From positions 8,481,373-8,545,372 of the forward strand of contig NC_135222.1 of the NCBI RefSeq assembly GCF_052324685.1: a DNA stretch of 64,000 bases, given 5' to 3'. Below, in pieces: positions 36,950 through 47,099 of the stretch. The notes under the pieces were generated by a model that saw only the letters and a list, made by a program, of their open reading frames with translations, ran no database searches and was not told the origin of the DNA. This DNA comes from Brachyhypopomus gauderio (lineage: Eukaryota; Chordata; Actinopteri; Gymnotiformes; Hypopomidae). How positions within the stretch are numbered: the first letter of the stretch is position 1; each line of letters begins with the position of its first letter. The position numbers and the translations under genes were made by a program.

Positions 36950-39284
36950 TTAGAGACTCAGGATGAAACGTCTGACCTGCTTCAGGTATTCTGGTTGGAG
37001 ATAATCCTGCAACTCGTTTTTCCTCACCCATGCAAAAGTGTCCTGCACAGAGGAGCATCCGCCCCCCGAGAGCAGCGCCTTGAAGAAAAACACTTTGGCT
37101 CCCATCCTCTTCTCGCTGCGGACATTTTGGGGGAATTTGTATTTGTAAAAGCCGCAGGGGGCATTGCCAAGGAAGGTTGCCTTCAATTCTGCACCTACGC
37201 GAGTAAAGAAAGCAATAATGTACTTAAGATCAGACATGTTTTAAAATAATTTTAGCATCTAAATCAGACTGGAGCTTAGATATCACAGGATACTTTGGAT
37301 ATCAGGCCTCACTAACTTCAGTGGAAAGTCACTGGAAGTTAAAACTTCGGAGCTCCTGGTAGACTGGGCACGTAAAGGGAGGAGGAGGGAGTGATACCTG
37401 GCAGACCGGCGAGGGCACGCTCAGCTGTCTGTCTCAGGGTCTCTCCTGCCTCCCACTGCAGCTGAGGAAGGAGCCACACGTCCCGACTGCCAACTTCCTG
37501 CTTCACCAGGAGCACCAAGCTGTCTGCTAGGAAGCGCTCGGAGGAGCTCACATTTGTGGCGTCAGTGGCTATGGAACGTTCAGAGCACACACACAATGAC
37601 AAATTAGCATTCTGTGGTGGATTGAGGTCATACATGCTAATATAGAACAGCTAAACAGTGACATTCTGGGAAGATGAATGAGCATGTTGACATTACGGTT
37701 GTGATTTGAGGGCACATTCAGAAAAAGAAGAGCACACTGGAGTAGCTTCTCATACAGACATGCAAAATGCTTAAAATGGCTTTCAGTGGGAACTCCACAA
37801 TTATACTAGTCTACGATAATTAAACGTTCGCACTGCCATTTAGTGGTGCTTATGTAACCTCCGGTAGAAATATCATTCACAACACACCGTTCATCCTTAA
37901 AGCCGGTTGAAACTGCTTCAGTTTTTGCTCCCAAGTGTCCTCCAGATCCTGGGCTGTGATGATGTCCTGGCCTGCATAGTCTTCCTCCTCGTCCAAGTCA
38001 CCGTCAGCCCCCTGTCTACGACTCAGGCGACTGGCGTCCATCAGAAGCCGGATTTCGTGGTCTGAAAGCATGCTTTTCTCCTGCTCTATCTAGAATAACC
38101 CAGAAAGTAACCAAGAATGCATGGATTTAAATGTAATACTGATCGGTCTTTGAGATGTAAATGTGATGGTTTTGCACTAGACTAATACCAGGCAGAAATG
38201 TTTTATAAATAGTGTCCAGAAACGTGATGCTAACAAATAAAAACATGACTTCAATTACAGTTTACTACAAACATCCCTAAACATAAAAATGGAAGGAATT
38301 CTCCCATTTGTTCATTATCACTTACAAATGGATTTGCAATTGAAATGTAGCTTTCTGGGACAGATTGTACTTGACAAATAGTACCACTAGACCAGAGAAA
38401 CAGATATAGACAGTCAGATGCATCTCATAAGATTTTAGCTCATGAAAATCTTAACATCTTCATGACAGCAGTTAATACCACACTATTCACAGCTTATCCA
38501 AAAAGATGACCAAGTTACAGCTAGACCCAAACACTGCAGCAAGAGAACAAACACCACAAAGTCTAACATTATTACACTGGCTTCCAGGCTCTTCAGGAAA
38601 GATTCTGAAATACAACTACTGATTTTTAAACCATTGTATGGATCAGCATCACCAGGTCCACAGAACGGCCTGTCTCTGTATGTTACTGTTCTTTAAGATC
38701 CAGTAATACATGCTTCCTTAAAATATAAGAAAAATGGTAAAATAGCATTTTGGAAGCAGCTAAGAAATTAGTTGACACTTTTCATGATAAACTTACATCC
38801 AATAGGAATACCACTGCATTTATTCACTTTTTACATTCTAACATCATCACTATTTTATTCTAATTACTGATGTTTGTTTTATACCATGTTATTTGGGTTC
38901 CTCTTATTTTTATATTCGTGCCGCCTTTTTAAAATGTAAACCCTTTGTATTTTAATCTTATGTGAAGCACTTTAAACTTTATTTATGTATAAAAGTGATA
39001 TATAAACCCAGTCTGAGCCCAGTGTGAATGAGCTTTACCTGCTGCAGTAGGTCCGAGAACTGCTCCTCAATTGGAGTCCGCTCTTGAGATATAACTGGGA
39101 GCCTTTGTAAACACACTGACCCATATAGAGCCCATGGAGAAGGCGAATTTACAGTCTGGAGTTGCTGAGCGCTCCATCGCTGTGTACACGAAGAGACATC
39201 GCGTACGCCACCATTTAATGTCCCTTTTCTCCCGATTATTTGCCACAGCGGTCGAGAAGCAGACCTCCAACAGGGCGCCGCCAT
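36950..39284 (-). CDS. mrpl46: Mitochondrial ribosomal protein L46 (mL46), complete, 4 exons
   Basis: A component of the large subunit of the mitochondrial ribosome. Coding exons on the minus strand are 39,284-39,039, 38,089-37,888, 37,568-37,398 and 37,194-36,950. All introns are GT-AG, and the exons total 864 bases, an open 287 codons plus stop, close to the 279-residue human protein. Residues 1 to about 40 are a basic mitochondrial presequence starting [14 protein letters not shown]. Family landmarks are CLQRLP then [14 protein letters not shown], the [15 protein letters not shown] segment, and the C-terminal [14 protein letters not shown] and [11 protein letters not shown]. Residues 188-202 ([15 protein letters not shown]) sit where a Nudix box would be but lack the paired catalytic glutamates, as is usual in this family. 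The start ATG lies in AAAATGGCGGC, strong context. It is head to head with mrps11. The third intron, between the last two exons, is only about 200 bp. Confidence 0.95.
38480..39010 (+). mobile_element. L2-like LINE 3' fragment within mrpl46 intron 1
   Basis: On the plus strand, antisense to mrpl46, the reading resembles the C-terminal RT region of L2-like elements (counterparts of QNAAARVL and of ITLxxLHWLPxxxRIxFKIL, with LLIFKPLYG readable). It ends with GTGAAGCACTTT and GTATAAAAGTGATATATAAA, the usual tail of such elements. The frame is broken. It is in the opposite orientation to the copy at 9.4-11.3 kb and lies wholly in the intron, ending just before exon 1. Confidence 0.65.
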
Positions 39285-39621
39285 TTTGGTCTTACATGCG
39301 TTCCCACAATGCAATGGTCACGCTTAGGCGAACAGGCTATTAAATTGTTTGGTGGGTGAGGATAAATACAATCATTTCGTTTGAGAATAAATATAGATAT
39401 AAGAATTGTCGTGCTAATTGTCGGATTTAGTTACAAAATCATATTTATACAGATCACTTTTAAATGTACTTGCTAGATTCAGATTGTCAATGAACAGGAA
39501 CAAAAATCCTGACGGTGTGTTCCCTTTGACTTGAAGCGAATGTAACATTCCGGATACACATGGCCCTCAATGTCATGCCGTTGTGTAGGTAGCGCACTAG
39601 TAACTTCTTGATCTACAACCT
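39285..39621. promoter_or_regulatory. Bidirectional promoter shared by mrpl46 and mrps11
   Basis: The two start codons are 337 bp apart and transcribed away from each other, as for the human pair. The interval has CpGs scattered through both ends. The mrpl46 start itself lies in AAAATGGCGGCG, which matches the core of the YY1 site often found at start sites of mitochondrial and ribosomal genes. No TATA box is evident. An ATG-TAA start-stop element sits at 39,292-39,297 on the mrpl46 side. Confidence 0.75.
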
Positions 39622-42600
39622 ATGACAAGAAAGATGTACAAAATAAATTCTACGTTATCGAATCTCACAAGATGCGTATATCGGCAGCTTCTTGAGCCTT
39701 TAACTTCAACTGGGAGGACAGCGTAAGTGATCTGGTGCATCTAAGCTAGCTTAGGTACATCCGCGTAACTATTCCTGAACCGTAGCGAGCAACGCCAAAT
39801 GAAGATGGCAGTTTTACTTTATGTTGATTTGTGCTGTTAACGTTGATCTAGTTAACAGTTAACGTTTACATATGCACGTTAGCTTACACGTCATTGCGGT
39901 ATTCGTTCATGTGGATCAATATATTGAACTGACCGATCAATCGATCTGTTCTTGCAGCGCAGGTACAGGTGTTCGGGCATCGCGCCCGCTGGGTCTCAGT
40001 TCTGCACGTTTACAAGAGACCGAAACCCAGGACGTCACACCCACCAGCCCTGCAAAAGACCCGAAAGAGTTCAGGTGTGTCACTTTTTTTGTCTCTGAGA
40101 ACACACCACTCAGATCACAAATATAGATGCAATAGAGGCTGTTAGTGACTAGGCAGTATGTGAAATTTCAGATTTAAAAGTATTTGCAACTGTATTGGGA
40201 CAGAAATCGGGCAAGGCGCTGTGTATAACCTTCCTCTGGTTTTCCCAAATGTAGATCCTCTTGAAATAAATCTAACATTTTGGAAATTCTTTGCATGCAA
40301 AAGGGTGAAAAATGCAGGATGAGAGGACTGTAAGTAACAGGGTCTTGAAATTCACAGGTATCATGTCAGTCATATTAATCACATCCCTCTCATTCTCCTG
40401 TAAATAGCTTCACTGAGAATAGTGGAGCACCACAAAATTGGCACATTTGTTTTTTTATTTCACGTTCTGCATTTTTGTTATAAAGCTCTGAGATATGAAT
40501 ATATTTACACCTCATTATGCATAAGGGAAGCTTGGGGCTCTTTATAGTTCATTGCATATAGGTCGTTAAGTTCTGTAACTGTAATTTCTGCTGTGCATTT
40601 CCAGGATGCATTATTGTGACTGCTAGTAAAATGATGACTTTATTAAATTACTGCAGTGCATTTAGATGTTTTGTTGAGCGTCTTCTGGTTGTCTTGTGAC
40701 AGTGCAACCTCCTTTTGGTAAAGCAAGGGGCATAAAATTACCAGAGTGCCAAGATACCAGTAGGTCTGAATGTCCTATATAGCTACAGCCTTTGTGTCCA
40801 GTGAAAAGGGGATCAAAATGGCATATTGAGCTACGGTTTATTAATAGGTTAATTGTTATTGCTCAGTACAAGTCCAAAGCTATGAAATGCACTTTGGAAG
40901 CTGGGGTCAGAGTGCATGGTCAGCCATAGGGTCTTGGTTAAGGGTCTTGATAAAGGGTCCGACAATGCCTGCATGGCAGAGCTGGAATTCAAACCAATAA
41001 ATTTATTCAAAAAATAAATGAAAAGGCGAAGTACATTGGGCTTCAGGGCACATGCATATCATCCACAAGAGTGATTTTGCTATTGTTTGACTTCAATCCT
41101 GGAAGTTATCAATTTGTATAGTGTAAAAATAAGCTGTTTGATTAAAATCAATTTCATCAGTCAAACCAACATTTGACTGATGAAATTAGCCTTAAAATAG
41201 TTCTTTTAAGTCTGTGACTGAAATGTCTAGTGTTAAGTCATAGTGACATTTTTATTGTAGTTCTCTCTCTCCTCTATTCTGATGAAATGTTATATATTTG
41301 TGTTTCCCATACCCTGCAGACCTTCTCATCTTGTATTAATATATAATGAACATAATCATATTGAATGTGATCTATATTAAAATAGCTTTTGATTAGAGTA
41401 GCTCCACACTTATTTAGTGGTTATAAAACCAAGTGTATACGTTTGGTGTTATGTGAAGCAGGAGTCTACAGAAGTTTTCTTTCACAGTGCTGTCTGATTC
41501 TCATTTTCTTGTCTCTACTCCACAGTCATTACCCACCCTTTCCTGGTCAGGACACTGCTTTGAGGTGGGGTGGTAAAAGATTTGAAGAATTGCCAATAGT
41601 TCACATAAAAGCCACCTACAACAAGTAAGCTTTTCATTTTAAGCACGTGTGCTTAAAAAAAAAAAACTCCACCGCTCACAACATATGTAATTTGCTGTAT
41701 GCTCATTTGAGACATTTGTCTTGCTTTTTAATTGAGTATCTAGTGAACTGTAGTAAAAACAGATGAAAGTACATTTGCTTTCTTTTTGAGTCTGGGGTTG
41801 AACATGGGCAAAATGAACGGAATATGAAGGCAGTGTTTGGAGATTGGTGGGTTCTGATCAGATCCTCGTTGTTCTCTGTAGCACACACATCCAGCTGACG
41901 GACCCTGCGGGCCAGTACATGGCCAGAACTTCGTGTGGAACAGAGGGCTTCCGCAATGCAAAGAAGTCCACACCCATCGCAGCACAGACCGCTGGGTTAT
42001 CCGCCGCTACTGTAAGACCCGCTATGTCGCTACAGGATTACAGTTAATGTTTTCTTTTTTTTTATCCAAGTGAAGAAATGTACGGTCTACACACGGTCAA
42101 GGAAATGATTAACGAGCTTGACACTCATCATACACACACAAAATACTTTGTAAGAAAGATCATGGAAATCATAAGTGGAAAGAATCTTTCACAATGGGTT
42201 CGTGACATTGTGATTAGGTAGGCAGGTAAAATGGAACAGAAGATTTAATTTACATTTGACATTGTAAATGCTGTCAGGAAACAATTCTTGCTTCATTCGT
42301 TCACTCTCTTTCTGAGGCTTTGCATTAGCGTTTTATAACATGTTCTCAACTTCTCTAATTAGCGCGGTTTTTGGTGTGCAGCGTCTGTGCAGTGCTGTCC
42401 ACTAGATGGCAGCACTGTTCCTTTTAGTAATAAGGAAGCGTGCGTTTGCCCTCTACCATTGGATTATTGTTGGTTCAGTGTAGTTTTCATTTTGGATGAC
42501 AGCAATTACATATGGTTCTGTGTCTTACTTATTTACAAAGTAATGAATTAGTCAAACGCCACATTAAAATCTTAATCATTTATGGACCTGTTGAGCATTG

Positions 42601-44966
42601 CATATCCACCTGCCATCTACCTTTATGCAACAGGATGTGATTCTCTTCACATCACAAGTGTAATTGTTCAGTCGAGTATGTCCGGCACCGTTTATTTTTC
42701 ATAATTGGAAAAGTTTTCTGTGCGTTCACTCATGCACCGACAATTTGACTAAGGGACAGAAATATCGCTTACGTATTTAAGTTCATGTTTATCCTTCGCC
42801 CTCTGTGTTACCTCTCCGCTCCCCTCGTAATTTCATCAGCATCTGCTGTGAGGAAGTTAATGAGAAGCCCGCCTGGTGGCACTATGGATAATAACTGCAT
42901 GACTGTATTCTTATAGCCATTTATTTACTGCCTGGACACGAGCGCTATCATCTAAATCAGTATTTTTGCGGAGCCCTCACAACGCAGCCCCCTGCAATTC
43001 TGTTTTTCTGCACTCATTTATTAGGCCTTAATAGAACAAGTGCATCTCTGTCTGCTTGTGCTTCTGCAGAAGGCTCAAGAGAAGGGGGTGACATTCGTCC
43101 GTGTGGTGATCAAAGGACTAGGCCCAGGACGCTTGGTGAGTTCATCACATTCTGGCCTTCACTGTTCAAACCCTACGTATGTTAATATTATATTATATTC
43201 ATTAACATATTTAACTGTGGCGAAAGCATAAAGAAAATTACTGTAGGTTTTTGCCGTCCAAATAAACAATGTAGCAATTCAATAAGATTTAAAAATATAA
43301 ATTAAAAATACTTACAATTTGCTTTACCCACTGTTCAATTCCCTATGATCCATTGTTGATTGATTTTATAGTGTGTTATCAGAATCAGTGTTCAAAATTG
43401 GATGGAAATTCCAAGCCATCATTTAAAGTCCCACGTAGGTAATTAGCTTTCATCCAAGGTCCACAAAGTCACTGTACACTATGTCAAAACAGGAAGCATA
43501 GACAATAAATGCATTAGTCATGCATTTGACAGGTACGTTTGGAGAAGGAGGTGGGAAAAGTGTGAACATGATGATTTTTTACAAATCTGCAGTGTAATTT
43601 AATAAATCAAGTTGCTGCAACAATATAACAATTTTGTCTCGACTAAAGCATCTTTCTGCAGAACCTTTAGCCAGTTTGCTTCATAAAATCCAAAACCAGG
43701 ACCTGTCAGTGGAAATAATACCACACATACATGAGTAAATTTGATAGTTCTTCTTTGAATGAAGATGATTTTAGTGGACGGCTAGCACAATAAGAGGAAG
43801 GCCAAGAACACTAATATAGTATAAGTGTACAAAACATGAGTACAAAATAAGAGTTTTGGATGGTCCACCACATATGTCTGAGAATCGAAGATCTGTGAAA
43901 GGAGGGGAGGGGGGGTGCAGAAGAGAAATCGGCCGCCGTCGAAAGCTTTTAGAAATGCCAGAAGAGAATCCCCAGTGGCTCGGCAGGGTAAAGGAATGAT
44001 GAAAGACTAAAAGAAGGGTGTGGCCGGAGACGAATGCAGTTTCTGAGCTCCACAGCTGGACAGTAATGTTGTACCATTGTTTGTACTATTTACCAGCTCT
44101 GCATGATTTGAAAAGGCTCCTTGATTGCAGGGCTAAGAGAAAGCTTGTCAGCGCTAAGTCAAAAACGCGCTTATAGCACATGAACTGTGCAGAATCGTTT
44201 TGAAATTACGGCTCATTTTGTTCTCGTTCACCCTGTTTTAGGGGGCCTTTTATTTTGCTTTGCGTGTTGTGGCTCTTTTATTGGTCAGGTGGGCTTTAAT
44301 GCGTTTGGCATTCACAGAGTCAGCGGTAATTGCAGGCTTTGTGTTTGTTTCTGGGGTTGCTGGTGTCTGACATTGTGAAGAAGTGTCAATGAAAATGGAG
44401 CATGCTGCCATGAGCAAAATAACCAGAAACAAATTAATCAGAGAAAGAGTGACATTAGGCTCGCCAAATCGACCAGGAGGAGAGCGAATCTGCTAGTGAC
44501 CTACGGTGACGGAGGAAGGACTGTAGACCAAGGTCGACTACCTCGGTGCATGTTGGACGAAGCCTTTCAGTTGAAAAGAAAAACCTTCCCATGCCGGGGG
44601 CAAAAGATCACAACTGGAGAGTCTGTACCACAAGATGAAAACCTCTAATAAATCACACGAATGGTACAATCAATGGCGGGATCCAGACGAGGAGTGTATT
44701 CAGGAAATGGGGTTGGATGAATGTGTGCAAATCAGCCTGCAACAGAAATGGTGGGAATCTGAAAACAAGGCGGGTGGGTGGGGTGGGGGGGGGGGGGGTG
44801 ACACTGCTTGGGCATGTATGCATCCCACTGCAGTTGGCTTCCAACAGTGACAGCAAGATGGATTCTGTGATCTGCCAAAAAAAACCCCAAAACAAAAAGG
44901 TTTTGGTTCATGCGGAAACACAGGGGCCCTGAAAGCAAAGTCTCAGTCAGTCAGTCAGTCTCTCTC

Positions 44967-45006
<40 letters not shown>

Positions 45007-46863
45007 ACAGAACTGAGCAAGGCTGAAGGCTAGCCTGTATTAGCCAGTACATATTTTGAATGCCATTACAGAGGGTGATTCTTATGTCCAACATGATCAC
45101 CAGCCTTTTTTAATGTTCTGGGTTTTTTTTATTTTGTTTGTTTATTAATTTTTAAATGCCCCTATACCCTACCCATCCTGATGAAGCATATACATATTTT
45201 TCTCTTTATTACAATTACTGCAGCTGTCTGCAATAATGCTACTATAGCCAGTGAAGAAAACACATTACATAGATTAGACATCATCGTTGCTCCAGCGTGT
45301 CTTTGACCTTGAACATTGGTGAAAGAAAGCTAGTCTGTTTAAAAGTGTTTTCAGGTCTATGACTAACATCTTGTAAATGAACAAGGGACATAGAGATTTG
45401 CTTGTTTCCATTTAATTTGTTTTAAAGCCAGGTTAGATTAGACTTTCTATTTGTACCAGCTTGCCTGTGGAATGCAGCTAAGTGAACAAAAACGTTTTTT
45501 CACTCATGAAAGTATGGAGAATTTGCAAATGAATAAGCTTACTTAACTGGATCAACATGTGCCCCTTGTCTTGTAGGCTGTGCATGTTTGACATGTGCTA
45601 AGGTAGCGTTATGGTAAAGTTAAAGATTTAAGGTAATGTAAAATTCTGTTTGCACTAGGCATCAATTTGTTATTGCAGTAGGTGCATGAGACATTAGTGC
45701 CAAGTGTAACCTTACGGTGTTGAATCACAGGCCCCAGGTGAGATTAAAAGCTCTCACTGGTCTTACTGCACTAAAACTGGGAAAAAAAAAATTTGATTGT
45801 ATTCTCATTACTTGCCACTATATAACCACCATGTTCTCTTGTACTAATCTATGTGTAAGATTGTGATCATACCTTTGTTCCAGTACTTTAGATGAGTTTA
45901 AATATAAAAATGTTTATATGATTTTAGCTGACACTGCTTAACTTAAAAGATTGCAGGCAGTAGCATAGACAGGGCCACCTGACACTGGCACTGACCCCTA
46001 TAGTGTTTAGTTAACCAAAACCATGGTCAGATTGGCATAATCTATCCCCTGGCATAACATAAATCTCAGTGCTTGCCTACAAGGCCGATGCTAATACAGT
46101 CTGAGAGTAAGCACTGACTCTGTGCTTTGCAGTAGATTATTACACTGTGAAGTGTTAGCTGGGAGAGGGCATGGAGGAAGTGTGGGAGTGTGGCTCCTTT
46201 TAGCCACGCCGGCGGGAAAGGGGAAGCTTCAAGTATTATGCGTTCAAGAAACACAATGCATTCCGGAGCCACGATGCATTCCAGAATCACAACGCATTCC
46301 AGAATCACAACGCGTTCTAGAAGCACAATGCATTCCGGAAGCACAATGCTTTTTAAGTATTCATAAGGTTAGAAATGATTGCATGTAGGAGGCCTGTAGC
46401 TACAGTACTTCCTAGATTGGTGGATGGTATCTAGATGTATGTTTACAGGAGAACATGGTGGTTAACTACTGGGTACCATCTGGAAAACAACTGTGCTTTA
46501 TGTTGTTAATATAACTAGCATTGTGAGTTTTGTCAAATGTGTTTACATCAACATAACAGTTTTACATGGGCCCTCAAATGTCTTTTACATACCTCAAGTG
46601 TCTAGAGCAATTTTCATACCTATACAGCCAATGTATGAGAGCACATTTTTTCATTCTAGGTTTTGGAGATAATGTAAAGTGCAAAAATAAAGACCAACAT
46701 GTGTATGTCATTTTACATCCATTTCACTTTTCTGTTTCTGTTTTCCTGTGTGCAGTCTGCCATTAAAGGGTTAACCTTGGGAGGACTCGAGGTTGTTTCC
46801 ATTACTGACAACACCCCGGTTCCACACAATGGCTGTCGCCCCCGTAAAGCTCGGAGGATATAA
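39622..46863 (+). CDS. mrps11: Mitochondrial ribosomal protein S11 (uS11m), complete, 6 exons
   Basis: A small-subunit protein of the mitochondrial ribosome, homologous to bacterial S11, which helps form the platform and mRNA exit region. Exons are 39,622-39,722, 39,958-40,074, 41,526-41,624, 41,882-42,011, 43,070-43,135 and 46,756-46,863. All junctions are GT-AG and the frame is kept (621 bases, 206 residues; human 194). Residues 1 to about 75 are the presequence and a poorly conserved linker. The S11 core follows: [51 protein letters not shown] and the C-terminal [19 protein letters not shown] second in-frame ATG at 39,634 has better context than the first, so the protein could start four codons later. 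Introns 2-5 are large; intron 5 is 3.6 kb and contains repeats but no other gene. Confidence 0.95.
40890..41010 (+). repeat. Possible fragment of a dispersed fish repeat (SINE-like)
   Basis: The words GGTTAAGGGTCTTGATAAAGGGTCC, GACAATGC, GCATGGCAGAGCTGGAATTCAAACC resemble, with changes, a very common otophysan dispersed repeat (TTAAGGGCCTTGCTCAAGGG...). It lies in mrps11 intron 2. No target-site duplication is recognised. Confidence 0.35.
41150..41187. repeat. Perfect 16-bp inverted repeat, 6-base loop
   Basis: Arms AATTTCATCAGTCAAA (41,150-41,165) and TTTGACTGATGAAATT (41,172-41,187) flank CCAACA. It is in mrps11 intron 2. The stem is too short for a normal microRNA precursor, and no transposase ORF is near. 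Confidence 0.85.
44944..45004. repeat. (TCAG)n-(CT)n microsatellite
   Basis: Four TCAG units are followed by about 45 bp of CT repeats with one TATC interruption. Confidence 0.95.
46240..46347. repeat. 18-bp minisatellite, 6 copies
   Basis: Units at 46,240, 46,258, 46,276, 46,294, 46,312 and 46,330 follow the pattern GCATTCCAGAATCACAAC with scattered substitutions. Because 18 is a multiple of 3, both strands read as an open six-residue repeat. It is in mrps11 intron 5, not part of an exon. Confidence 0.9.
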
Positions 46864-47093
46864 ACCCCGGTAATCCAGTCAGTGTGTGGGGAGAGCGTCA
46901 GTGGCCGTCTGTGGTCTCGCTGGAGGAGCCAAGTGTCCCAATCACACTGGGAGTCTTTCAGCTTAATGTGCTAGGATGAAAGCCTTGATCATTTCATTTG
47001 AACAGTATGATGTCTCTTCATATATCTGTGTAAGCAGAATTAGCTTTTGGATTTGTGGTTGCCATTTTTAAATGTTAAACTGTTGCTGAAAGA

Positions 47094-47099
47094 ATTAAA
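47094..47099 (+). terminator. Possible mrps11 polyadenylation signal (ATTAAA)
   Basis: ATTAAA lies 231 bases after the mrps11 stop codon. A canonical AATAAA is further on at 47,449-47,454. Either could be used. Confidence 0.4.

Larger units (their letters stand above)
43136..46755 (+). other. mrps11 intron 5, repeats only
   Basis: This 3.6 kb intron holds a G-rich run at about 44,770-44,799, a TCAG/CT microsatellite at 44,944-45,004 and an 18-bp minisatellite at 46,240-46,347. No gene was recognised on either strand. Confidence 0.7.
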
